Assembly: GCF_029319185.1 (NCBI RefSeq)
Contig: NZ_CP119754.1
Coordinates: 4,092,001 to 4,156,000, forward strand
Length of the DNA: 64,000 nt
Direction: 5' to 3'
Source: Superficieibacter sp. HKU1
Lineage (GTDB): Bacteria; Pseudomonadota; Gammaproteobacteria; Enterobacterales; Enterobacteriaceae
Positions 1 through 8,050 of the stretch are shown piece after piece. A program made the translations under genes and the position numbers. A model generated the notes under the pieces. It worked only from the letters and a program-made list of their open reading frames with translations. It was not told where the DNA came from and made no database searches. Numbering within the stretch: position 1 is the stretch's first letter; the number at the start of each line of letters is the position of its first letter.

Positions 1-836
1 ATCAGTAGTGCGCCCAGGCAATAGCGCTGATCGGCATCGACCCCGTGATAAATCTCCAGCCAGCCGCGATCGGTCTTGATCACCGGCGCGCCGCCGCCGG
101 ATTTCCGGCAGTCCCACGCGTCGCCGGAGCGTCCGAGCAGATGGCGATGATTCCCCCAGTGCAGCATATCCGGCGACTCGCAAATCCAGATTTCCGGATG
201 CCCAAAATGGCACGGTGCCGGGCGCGTCAGGGCCTGATATTTGCCGCCGACTTTCTCCGGGAAGAAGCAGACATCGCGGTTATCCGGACACAGGATCAGC
301 CCTTTTTTCTCCACCGTCACAAAGTCTTTCGTCACCGCCAGGGCAGTAGAAATACCGAGTGAAGAGACCGCTGAATAGTTGATGTACCATTGGCCTTCAA
401 TGTGCGTAATACGCGCATCTTCGCAGCCAAACTCTTCGTACTGCGTATCTGCGGTGATAAACGGCTGGGTATCGATGCGGAAATTGACGCCGTCGGTGCT
501 GCGAGCCAGCCGCAGGTGCGACATCGAGGTCAGCCAGACCTGCGCCGGGTCGCTTTTCAGCACGATGACGCGCGGATCGCTGAAATCATAGCGATCGTCG
601 CGGCGATCGAAGGTCCGCGTCGTCACCGTCCAGCCCTGCGCGCCTTTCTCCAGCAGCGGCACCACGATCTGCTGCGGATCGTCGTTGATTACGCTTTCCG
701 CCACGCGCAGTAGCAGAATAATTTCGCCGTTGTATTCCGTCACGCCGGTATTAAAGGCGCATTCGACTTTCAGATAGGGCTGTGAAGGAACTACATCCGC
801 CGGAACGATGAGAGGATTATGACTGTGCCTTTCCAT
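1..836 (-). CDS. GH130 family beta-mannoside phosphorylase/mannosidase (C-terminus beyond window)
   Basis: Partial gene: 278 codons are visible from the ATG at 836 and the frame stays open to the left edge. The translation has the five-bladed GH130 signature: EEFGCEDARI around residue 140 carries the family's catalytic Asp, followed by NRDVCFFPEK, then SGGGAPVIKTDRGW and IYHGVD. Family members cleave beta-mannosides, mostly by phosphorolysis to alpha-mannose 1-phosphate, some by hydrolysis. The start is set by AGGAG six bases upstream, and the gene overlaps the end of the GH13 gene by 20 bases, so the two are translated from one message. A phosphomannomutase gene in the same locus favours the phosphorylase reading. 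Exact linkage specificity cannot be read from sequence. It is cytoplasmic, since no signal peptide is present. Confidence 0.85.
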   Translation of the reverse strand, partial: MERHSHNPLIVPADVVPSQPYLKVECAFNTGVTEYNGEIILLLRVAESVINDDPQQIVVPLLEKGAQGWTVTTRTFDRRDDRYDFSDPRVIVLKSDPAQVWLTSMSHLRLARSTDGVNFRIDTQPFITADTQYEEFGCEDARITHIEGQWYINYSAVSSLGISTALAVTKDFVTVEKKGLILCPDNRDVCFFPEKVGGKYQALTRPAPCHFGHPEIWICESPDMLHWGNHRHLLGRSGDAWDCRKSGGGAPVIKTDRGWLEIYHGVDADQRYCLGALL

Positions 837-2403
837 GACGACTCCTTTTGATTAAAAACTGGTTTTTCGCTATCCACGTCGCATCGTCGCCGCTCAGGAT
901 GTCAGCGGCAATATCACGCCAGGGATTAAGAACGGGCTCGCCGAAATTGATCGCCACCCACACCTGTTCTTCCGCCGTTTCGCGGGAGAACCAGATGCAG
1001 GACTGGGTTAATTCAAGCGAGCAATAGTGGCCCTGGCGCAGCGCATCGGTGGCGTTACGCAGGGCAATAAGCTGACGGTAATCGTGCCAGAGTGAAGCGG
1101 CATCCTGCTGCTGCGCCGCCGCATTCAGCGCCTGCATCCGGATATCAATGGGCATCCACGGCGCTACGCTGGAGAACCCGGCGTAATCGCCGTCGTCCCA
1201 CGGCAGCGGCGCGCGCGAACCGTCGCGCGACTGCGCCACCGCCACCGCCAGCGCCTGCTCGGGTGACATCCCGTTGTCGAGCGCGGTCTGATAATGGGTC
1301 CGCCCCTGAATATCAAACACCTGCCCGATAGACTGCGGACGATAATCGGTCAGCCCCAGCTCCTCGCCCTGAAAAATAAAGGGCACGCCGCTGGCGGTAA
1401 GCTGAAGGGCGAGTACCGCGCGGGCGCGGGCAACATCCCGGTCGTTTTCGCCAAAGCGGCTGATCATTCTCGACATGTCATGGCTGGAGAAAAACAGCGT
1501 CGGCAGGCCGGACTGCTGTTGTCGCATCGCGTCCAGCTCAGCAAACAGGCGCGCCGCGTCGAACGTTTTCTGGCTGCCGAGGTTAAAGTTAAAGACGACA
1601 TCCATCAGCTGCGGGCGTTGATAGCGGCGAAGTACGCTGAGATCCTCGCTGCCAATCTCACCAATCAGGAAGATATCACCGCGCTGCCGCACGTAGTGAC
1701 ACAGCCGCTGGAGCGCGTTGATAATCCCCGGCTGGTTGATGTCGTGGTCGTGGCGCTGCTCGCCGTTCTCTTCCGGGTTATCCGCCAGGATACCGTCAGT
1801 GGTCAGGAAGTTGATGACGTCAAAACGAAAACCGTCTACGCCCTGCGTAATCCAGAAGTCGATTACCTGGCGAATTTCACGTTCTACCTGCGGATTCGCC
1901 CAGTTTAAATCCACCTGCTGCGGGGCGAATTTATGGTAATAGTACTGGCCGGTATCCGGCTCCGCCGTCCAGGCGCTGCCGGAGAAAAACGACTGCCAGT
2001 TATTCGGCCGGTCGGTAAAAATAAAGTAGTCGCGATAGCGGCTGGCGGGATTATTCCACGCGTCTTTAAACCACGGATGCTCAGACGAGACGTGGTTGAC
2101 CACCAGATCGATAATCACCCGGATGCCGCGCGCATGGCATCCCGCCACTACGCGGCGGAAATCATCCATATCACCGAAGCGCGGGTCGACCGCGCAGTAG
2201 TCACTAATATCGTAACCGTTATCGACCAGCGGCGACGGGTAAAACGGCGTGATCCAGATGGCCCCGACGCCGAGGTCCGCCAGATAATCCAGCCGGGTCA
2301 GCAGCCCTGGAAAATCGCCGAGGCCGTCGTGGTTGCCGTCGCAAAAGGACGGCAGATAAATTTGATAGCAGACGCTCTCCTGCCACCAGGGAATAGTATT
2401 CAC
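817..2403 (-). CDS. GH13 alpha-glucosidase (oligo-1,6-glucosidase type)
   Basis: A 528-residue cytoplasmic alpha-amylase-superfamily enzyme. Conserved regions are in order: DLVVNH near residue 99, region V QVDLNW near 163, GFRFDVINF with nucleophile Asp195, LIGEIG with acid/base Glu249, and FSSHD with Asp309. The N-terminus (WWQESVCYQIYLPSF, then DGLGDFPG) is that of alpha-glucosidases and oligo-1,6-glucosidases, not of sucrose or glucosylglycerate phosphorylases. The residue after the nucleophile is Val, which in the GH13_31 group goes with alpha-1,6 preference, whereas Thr goes with alpha-1,4. Region IV has Ser where Asn usually precedes His-Asp. It lies ten bases after the permease gene and overlaps the GH130 gene, so it probably removes an alpha-glucosyl unit from the imported oligosaccharide. 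Confidence 0.85.
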   Translation of the reverse strand: MNTIPWWQESVCYQIYLPSFCDGNHDGLGDFPGLLTRLDYLADLGVGAIWITPFYPSPLVDNGYDISDYCAVDPRFGDMDDFRRVVAGCHARGIRVIIDLVVNHVSSEHPWFKDAWNNPASRYRDYFIFTDRPNNWQSFFSGSAWTAEPDTGQYYYHKFAPQQVDLNWANPQVEREIRQVIDFWITQGVDGFRFDVINFLTTDGILADNPEENGEQRHDHDINQPGIINALQRLCHYVRQRGDIFLIGEIGSEDLSVLRRYQRPQLMDVVFNFNLGSQKTFDAARLFAELDAMRQQQSGLPTLFFSSHDMSRMISRFGENDRDVARARAVLALQLTASGVPFIFQGEELGLTDYRPQSIGQVFDIQGRTHYQTALDNGMSPEQALAVAVAQSRDGSRAPLPWDDGDYAGFSSVAPWMPIDIRMQALNAAAQQQDAASLWHDYRQLIALRNATDALRQGHYCSLELTQSCIWFSRETAEEQVWVAINFGEPVLNPWRDIAADILSGDDATWIAKNQFLIKRSRHGKAQS

Positions 2404-2413
2404 GTCAATCTCC

Positions 2414-3241
2414 TTATTTCAGTGACAGCGACATACCCTGCAGGAAATATTTCCGGAACAGAATAAACAGGATAATGATCGGCAGCATCTGCACCACCGC
2501 GCCCGCCAGTACCGGTCCCAGATAAATGCCGTAGGATTTGCTAAACGTTGCCAGCAGCACGGAGAACGGCATTTTATCCGCCTCGCGCATCACGATCAGC
2601 GGCCAGAGGAAGTTGTCCCACGAGCTTGAGAAGGTGAACAGCGCGACAATCGCCAGAATGGCCTTATTCAACGGCATCATGACGTGGCGCAGAATCCCCC
2701 ACAGGCTGGCATGATCGAGGCGAGCGGCATAAAGATAATCATTCGGCGTGCCCTTAAAGCTCTGCGACACCATAAAGATCCCCCAGGCGCTCATCGCATA
2801 GGGCAGGATCATTGCGCTGTAGCTGTTGATTAACCCCAGTTCCCGCATCAGAACGAACTGCGGAATAATGAACATAAAGGCCGGAAATACCATCTGCACG
2901 ATTAACAAATTTTTAAACGCATTCCTGCCGCGAAACTCCGTTTTTGCCACCGCGTAGCCCACCAGCATTGACGTGACGGTCACACAGGCGGTAATAGTGA
3001 GTGAAACAAATAACGAGTTAAACAAAGTGCGTAAAAAAGGTTTATCCGCCCGGTTGCTGTTATCAAACAGGAACGTGTAATTGTCGAACGACAAATGCCC
3101 GGAAAATAGCGACGTCGTGTAGATCTCCGCCGTCGGTTTTAACGAAGCAATGATCATCCAGATAAACGGATAAAGCCAGGTGAGTGCCAGTAATAACATG
3201 GCGACGTGGATTATCAGACTTAGCGGCGTGAGTTTTTTCAT
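2414..3241 (-). CDS. ABC sugar transporter permease, MalG type
   Basis: A 275-residue inner-membrane protein of the carbohydrate uptake 1 (CUT1) family. Hydrophobic segments start near residues 10, 80, 110, 140, 190 and 245. The cytoplasmic EAA loop, the contact to the ATPase, is seen as YLYAARLDHASLWGILRHVM-like sequence near residues 168-190. It pairs with the upstream permease as the MalF/MalG-type heterodimer. It begins immediately after the stop codon of that gene, which implies translational coupling. Substrate is unknown, but the GH13 and GH130 genes that follow point to an oligosaccharide with alpha-glucosyl and beta-mannosyl parts. Confidence 0.9.
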   Translation of the reverse strand: MKKLTPLSLIIHVAMLLLALTWLYPFIWMIIASLKPTAEIYTTSLFSGHLSFDNYTFLFDNSNRADKPFLRTLFNSLFVSLTITACVTVTSMLVGYAVAKTEFRGRNAFKNLLIVQMVFPAFMFIIPQFVLMRELGLINSYSAMILPYAMSAWGIFMVSQSFKGTPNDYLYAARLDHASLWGILRHVMMPLNKAILAIVALFTFSSSWDNFLWPLIVMREADKMPFSVLLATFSKSYGIYLGPVLAGAVVQMLPIIILFILFRKYFLQGMSLSLK

Positions 3242-4108
3242 TCACACGATCTCTATATTTTTTTCAAACAGTTTTCTGAACAGCCAGATAATGAGGAAGC
3301 TGCACGCTGCCACAATAATTGACATCGCCGCCGCCCAGGTGGGCTTCATTTTCTGGAAGGCCATTTCGTACATCACCACCATTGGGCTGGTCGTGCTGTC
3401 CAGCGGACCGCCGCCGGTGATGAGATACGGCTCGGTGAAAATGCTGAAGGCGACGGTAATCGCCAGCACCATGACCATCACTATTTGCGCGTTCATCATC
3501 GGCAGAGTAATCGCCCAGCCCTGTTTAAAGCGTCCGGTTTTATCCAGCAGCGCCGCGCTGTAGATATCGCCAGGAATCGCCTGCATCCCGGAATAAAGGA
3601 TCAGCCCGTAATAGCCAACGAATTTCCAGGTCACACTCAGGGCGATAGATAACATGGCGCAATCCGGGTTGGTAAACCACGGGACCGAGACGCCAAACCA
3701 CTGCTGCAAGAAATGATTTACCGGCCCAAATTCGCTGAATAATTTCGAGAAGACGATAGAGTACGCCACGCCGGAAGAAATATTCGCCAGCAAAAAACTG
3801 AGGGCGATAAAACCCTTGCCGTATTTAATACGTTTCAGGCCCGCAGCAAAAAGCAGCGAGGCGAGAAAAACGATCGGCAGGTAATACAGCAGGAAACGAC
3901 CCACGTTGAGCATCGATTTCCAGAACAACGTATCGTGCATCACGCCGATAATATTTTGTAAGCCGGTAAATTTCGGCGTACCAATAAACTGCCACTGCGT
4001 TACGCTCAATACCACCAGCCAGGCCAGCGGGTAAAACCAGAATAACAGCGAGTACCCTATCCATGAGGAGGCCAGAAGGCCTCCGGTACGTGAATCATAT
4101 CCTGCCAT
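3242..4108 (-). CDS. ABC sugar transporter permease, MalF type
   Basis: A 288-residue inner-membrane permease with about six predicted transmembrane helices. An EAA-type loop (IYSAALLDKTGRFKQGWAIT, near residues 181-200) would contact the ATPase encoded at 8051-9115. CUT1 permeases of this kind work as heterodimers with the next gene product. Spacing is nine bases from the binding-protein stop and none to the following permease, so this is one operon. No feature identifies the sugar. Confidence 0.9.
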   Translation of the reverse strand: MAGYDSRTGGLLASSWIGYSLLFWFYPLAWLVVLSVTQWQFIGTPKFTGLQNIIGVMHDTLFWKSMLNVGRFLLYYLPIVFLASLLFAAGLKRIKYGKGFIALSFLLANISSGVAYSIVFSKLFSEFGPVNHFLQQWFGVSVPWFTNPDCAMLSIALSVTWKFVGYYGLILYSGMQAIPGDIYSAALLDKTGRFKQGWAITLPMMNAQIVMVMVLAITVAFSIFTEPYLITGGGPLDSTTSPMVVMYEMAFQKMKPTWAAAMSIIVAACSFLIIWLFRKLFEKNIEIV

Positions 4109-4117
4109 AGATCCCTC

Positions 4118-5407
4118 TTATTTTTTCAGCAGGCCGTCAATTTCCGTGGCAGACTGCTTAAGCGCTTCCGTAGAGTCCGTATGCTTAAAGATCACCTGTT
4201 CAAGCATTTGCGTCATACTGCGCTGGATTTCCGTGGTCTGGGTCGTGGCAACCGGCGGCAGCGCGACATCAACGTAAGAGGCAATCTCTTTTTCCAGCGG
4301 GTTTTTCGCAAAGTAATCAACAAAGATCGGGTTAGTCATCAGGTCAGAGCGTGCGGGCGGCATGCCGGTGGTTTCAAGCCAGGTCAGATCGTGCTCGGCT
4401 TTGCCATAAACCCATTGGATAAAGGCCCAGGCGTCGGTTTTATGTTTACTGGTGCTGAAAATGACCAGCCCTTTACTGTCGCCAAACGTGTGCGGATGCG
4501 CGGTGCCCTGCTGCGTCAGCATTGGACCGATTTTGATGCTCTTGAGGATTTCGGGATATTGCTTACGATAGCGAGCGATGTCCCACGGGCCGCGCGCAGA
4601 CGCCAGCACCTGTCCGGTCGCCAGCGGATCGTCAGCGGCGGTAAAGTCATAGCTGCTCCAGTTGTTAGCGAAAACTTTGCCCATAAAATTCAAAACGGCA
4701 ACGCCAGCATCATCGTTAAACTGGGCTCTATCGTCGGCAACATAGCTTTTGCCGCCGCTTTGCGCATAGTACAGCGGGATCAGATCAAACCAGCGTTCCC
4801 ACCAGTTTTTCCCGGCGGTCATCTGGATCACATAGCCTTTGTTATCCGCGGTGCGTTTTTCTGCCAGCGAATACAGCTCGTCATAGGTGGTCGGCACATG
4901 ATCCACGCCGTACTGTTGCAGCAGATCGCCACGCCACCACCAGACGATAGGATTCACATAAAGCGGTAAAACGTTTTGCTGCCCCTGCAGTTTCCACGCG
5001 GGCAGAAGCGCTTCCATATGTCGATTTTTTACCAGTTCGTCATAGCCTGGCATTTTGGAGAGATCTTCCAGCTGGCCGACCTCCACCAGTTGACTGGCGA
5101 AGCCGATAAAGACATTGCTGGAAAGGTCTGGTTCGGTCCCGGAAGCCAGCGCGTTCATGATCGCTTCTTCAGAACTGCTTGCCGCCGGGATAGCGGTGAA
5201 TTCAACGGGGGTATGAGACGGGTTCTGGTTCCACTCCTTCACCATCGTGTTCCAGAAGGCCTCTTCATTTTCATTCGGGGCAACCCACATTTTGATAGGG
5301 GTTTTCGCCCCCTCGCTGGCAGCGGGTTTTTCATCCGGTCCGCAACCTGCGATACATAGACTGAGAAGTGCCGAAGCCGTCCATTTAGCTACTGTTGCAA
5401 CTTTCAC
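4118..5407 (-). CDS. ABC sugar transporter, lipoprotein substrate-binding protein
   Basis: A 429-residue extracellular solute-binding protein of family 1 (MalE/UgpB-like). The N-terminus is a lipoprotein signal peptide ending in the lipobox IAGC, with the acylated Cys at residue 22, so the protein is tethered in the periplasm to the inner membrane, or after Lol sorting to the outer one. The next residue is Gly, not an obvious Asp retention signal. The start codon is GTG at 5407, supported by AGGGAG about eight bases upstream. It is the first gene of the minus-strand operon and faces the LacI gene across the palindromic operators. Confidence 0.9.
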   Translation of the reverse strand: MKVATVAKWTASALLSLCIAGCGPDEKPAASEGAKTPIKMWVAPNENEEAFWNTMVKEWNQNPSHTPVEFTAIPAASSSEEAIMNALASGTEPDLSSNVFIGFASQLVEVGQLEDLSKMPGYDELVKNRHMEALLPAWKLQGQQNVLPLYVNPIVWWWRGDLLQQYGVDHVPTTYDELYSLAEKRTADNKGYVIQMTAGKNWWERWFDLIPLYYAQSGGKSYVADDRAQFNDDAGVAVLNFMGKVFANNWSSYDFTAADDPLATGQVLASARGPWDIARYRKQYPEILKSIKIGPMLTQQGTAHPHTFGDSKGLVIFSTSKHKTDAWAFIQWVYGKAEHDLTWLETTGMPPARSDLMTNPIFVDYFAKNPLEKEIASYVDVALPPVATTQTTEIQRSMTQMLEQVIFKHTDSTEALKQSATEIDGLLKK

Positions 5408-5493
5408 AATTAATCTCCCTGACTCTGAGTAAGAGGTGTTCCTGATTCTTCCTGCGCTTTAGAACGTTGCGTAAGCTAACACCAGTTTTTTAT

Positions 5494-5507
5494 GTTTAAC
5501 GTTAAAC
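5494..5507. promoter_or_regulatory. LacI-family operator, copy 1
   Basis: Perfect 14-base palindrome GTTTAACGTTAAAC with the central CG typical of LacI/GalR-family operators. It lies between the divergent binding-protein and LacI-type genes and is repeated 33 bases away, about three helical turns. The likely ligand is the adjacent LacI-family protein. Binding is inferred. Confidence 0.8.
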
Positions 5508-5526
5508 ACGTCACATTTTGCTTTTT

Positions 5527-5540
5527 GTTTAACGTTAAAC
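5527..5540. promoter_or_regulatory. LacI-family operator, copy 2
   Basis: Second identical copy of GTTTAACGTTAAAC. With copy 1 it would place two repressor dimers on the same DNA face and could close both divergent promoters. The LacI gene starts about 60 bases to the right, so it is probably autoregulated. Confidence 0.8.
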
Positions 5541-5601
5541 TGAGCAACCGTGATTTCAGACAAACTGATAGCAACCATTATTGGCATATAATGTTAAAGA
5601 A

Positions 5602-6636
5602 ATGAAAAATAAAGATAAAATTACGACGAAGTCACTGGCACAGGCGTTGGGAATTTCTCATACCACCGTCTCAAATGCCTGGAATAACCCGGAGAAGCTT
5701 TCTACCGATTTACGCAACCGAATTCTGAGCTACGCTGAAGACGTCGGCTTTAACGGCCCGGATAAACTGGCGCGGGCGCTGCGTACCGGTAAGTCGGACA
5801 CGATTGGCGTCATTTTCAATGACTCAATGAGCTATGTGTTTATCGATCCGCACGATATCAGTCTGATGCGAGGGATTGCCACCCAGTGCGAAAAGCTGGA
5901 TAAGAATCTGGTGCTGATCCCGCTGCGTAAGCGTCAGCAGGCGGAAATCGCGCCGATTACGACGCTCGTGGACGGCTACATCCTCAATGCCACCCACAAT
6001 AACGAAGCGGTCATTCAGCAGACGCTGGCGCGTCAGCTTCCCGTGGTAACGCTGGATTTTCGCCTGCCGCAATACAGCAGCGTGTCGATTGATAACGCGG
6101 GTGCAATGGCGGAAATCACCCGCTATTTGATCGACAAGGGGCATCGCTGTTTTGGCATTATCTCCTTCTCCGCCAGTAAAAACTCGCGGGGTATGCGTGA
6201 CCTGAGCCTGCCGGTCACCGGCGACAACCTGGTCATGGTCACCCGCGTCAATGCCTGCCGGGACACCTTTATTGCGCATGATATTGCTCCTGCGACCTGC
6301 TGGCTGTACGAAACCCGTCACGATGAAGCGCACGGCGCGCAGGCCGCAAAGTCGCTGCTTACCGCACATCCTGACATTACCGCATTGATTTGCCTCTCTG
6401 ACCGCTTTGCGCTGGGCGCGATCCGCCACTGCCAGCAGCACGGTATTGCCGTTCCGCAGCAGCTGGCGATAACCGGTTTCGATAACTTAACCCTCGATAC
6501 CGACGGCCCGACGCTGACAACCATCGCCCAGGATGCGGTGAAAAAGGGCGAAGTTGCGGTTGAACTTCTGTTACAAAACGGGCCGATTACCCATTACGAA
6601 CTGGAGCACCAGCTCATTATTCGGGAGTCGGCCTGA
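5602..6636 (+). CDS. LacI/GalR-family transcriptional regulator
   Basis: About 344 residues. The N-terminal helix-turn-helix reads TKSLAQALGISHTTVSNAWN, followed by the hinge helix and a periplasmic-binding-protein-like ligand domain. Position 19-20 of the HTH has TTVSNAWN where LacI proteins usually have ATVSRALN. A TTG seven codons upstream (5581) would keep frame, but the ATG at 5602 gives the usual LacI N-terminus, so I chose it; the ribosome site is weak for both. It is divergent from the transporter operon and probably represses both directions through the two palindromes at 5494-5540. It is followed after 27 bases by the phosphomutase gene. The inducer is unknown. Confidence 0.9.
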   Translation: MKNKDKITTKSLAQALGISHTTVSNAWNNPEKLSTDLRNRILSYAEDVGFNGPDKLARALRTGKSDTIGVIFNDSMSYVFIDPHDISLMRGIATQCEKLDKNLVLIPLRKRQQAEIAPITTLVDGYILNATHNNEAVIQQTLARQLPVVTLDFRLPQYSSVSIDNAGAMAEITRYLIDKGHRCFGIISFSASKNSRGMRDLSLPVTGDNLVMVTRVNACRDTFIAHDIAPATCWLYETRHDEAHGAQAAKSLLTAHPDITALICLSDRFALGAIRHCQQHGIAVPQQLAITGFDNLTLDTDGPTLTTIAQDAVKKGEVAVELLLQNGPITHYELEHQLIIRESA

Positions 6637-6663
6637 GTTAATCCCACCACTAAAGAGCAGATT

Positions 6664-8037
6664 ATGGATGAACTGAACTGTTTTAAAGCCTATGACATTC
6701 GCGGTGAAATCGGCGTGACGCTGACACCGGAGATCGCTTTTCGTATCGGACGCGCTTACGCGACCTGGCTCCAGCCTCGCCGGGTAGTGATAGGTGCCGA
6801 TGTACGTCTGAGCTCCGATGAACTTAAAGCTTCGCTGGCGGAAGGGTTGATCCTCAGCGGCGCTGACGTGATTGACCTCGGGCAAACCGGGACAGAGGAA
6901 ATATACTTTGCCACCCGCGAGCTGAAAGCGGATGGCGGGATTCAGATCACTGCCAGCCACAATCCCGCGCAGTACAACGGCATGAAGCTGGTGCGCGAAG
7001 ACGCCCGCCCCATCAGTAACGACAACGGCCTGCTGGAGATTAAGCGGCTCGCCGAACGCAATCAGTGGCAGCACAGCGAACGCCGCGGCAGCCTGCACAG
7101 CATTGATCATCGCCCGGCCTGGGCCGCTCATCTGCTGCAGTATCTCCCGCATAACCCTCAGCGCACGCTGCGCGTGGTGGTCAATGCCGGGCATGGTACG
7201 GCAGGTCCGGCGCTGGACGCCATTGATGCCGCGCTGCGCGCCCGGGGTATTGAAATCGACTTTATTCGTATCCACCACCATCCCGACGGCCACTTTCCGG
7301 CTGGCGTACCGAATCCGATGCTGGAAGAAAATCGCCGCGTCACCTGCGAGGCGGTACTGGCTCATCATGCCGATGTCGGCGTGGCATGGGACGGCGATTT
7401 CGACCGCTGTTTTTTCTTTGATGAACGCGGCGAATTTATCGAAAGCTATTATCTGGTTGGCCTGTTTGCCCGTCATTTTCTACGGCAGGCGCCTGGCAGT
7501 ACGATCCTTCTCGATCCGCGCCTCACCTGGAACACGCTGGATACCCTCGCACGCGACGGCGGTCGCGCGGTGATCAGTAAAACCGGCCACGCGTTTATCA
7601 AAGCCAGAATGCGGGAAGAGAATGCAATTTACGGCGGCGAGATGAGTGGGCACCACTATTTCCGCGATTTTGGCTACTGCGACAGCGGCATGATCCCGCT
7701 GATGTTAATGCTCAACATTCTCGGCCAGAGCAGTGAACCGCTCTCCCGCTACGTTCAGGCGGCGCTGGAACGCTACCCCGTTTCCGGCGAAATTAACCTG
7801 ACCGTCGCGTCGCCTGCAAAGGTACTGGAGAGCATCGCTGCACATTATGCTTCCCACGCGGCTTCGCGTAGCGATGTGGATGGATTAAGCATGGACTTTG
7901 CCGACTGGCGCTTTAATGTGCGCGCGTCTAATACCGAGCCGTTGTTAAGACTGAATGTCGAAACACGCGGCAACCCCGCGCTGCTTGCGCAAAAAACCGA
8001 AGAACTCCAGCAACTTATCAACCTGAGCCAGCACTAA
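6664..8037 (+). CDS. Phosphomannomutase/phosphoglucomutase, CpsG/ManB type
   Basis: A 457-residue alpha-D-phosphohexomutase. The phosphoserine loop is ITASHNP with Ser98, the metal loop DGDFDR is at residues 243-248, the sugar-binding loop is GGEMSGHH, and the phosphate-binding loop is RASNTEP near the C-terminus. It is closely similar to colanic-acid CpsG of E. coli in length and motifs, yet it sits in a catabolic operon. In this setting it would convert mannose 1-phosphate (the GH130 product) to mannose 6-phosphate, the reverse of its biosynthetic use. Activity on glucose 1-phosphate is possible too. It ends 13 bases before the ATPase gene. Confidence 0.9.
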   Translation: MDELNCFKAYDIRGEIGVTLTPEIAFRIGRAYATWLQPRRVVIGADVRLSSDELKASLAEGLILSGADVIDLGQTGTEEIYFATRELKADGGIQITASHNPAQYNGMKLVREDARPISNDNGLLEIKRLAERNQWQHSERRGSLHSIDHRPAWAAHLLQYLPHNPQRTLRVVVNAGHGTAGPALDAIDAALRARGIEIDFIRIHHHPDGHFPAGVPNPMLEENRRVTCEAVLAHHADVGVAWDGDFDRCFFFDERGEFIESYYLVGLFARHFLRQAPGSTILLDPRLTWNTLDTLARDGGRAVISKTGHAFIKARMREENAIYGGEMSGHHYFRDFGYCDSGMIPLMLMLNILGQSSEPLSRYVQAALERYPVSGEINLTVASPAKVLESIAAHYASHAASRSDVDGLSMDFADWRFNVRASNTEPLLRLNVETRGNPALLAQKTEELQQLINLSQH

Positions 8038-8050
8038 GAAAGGATGCAAC

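Noticed and set aside
4181..4969. Long open frame antisense to the sugar-binding protein gene
   Set aside because: No domain; the lipoprotein on the other strand is certain.
5581..5601. TTG start seven codons before the LacI-type gene
   Set aside because: It would add residues before the usual LacI N-terminus and lacks better ribosome-site support than ATG 5602.
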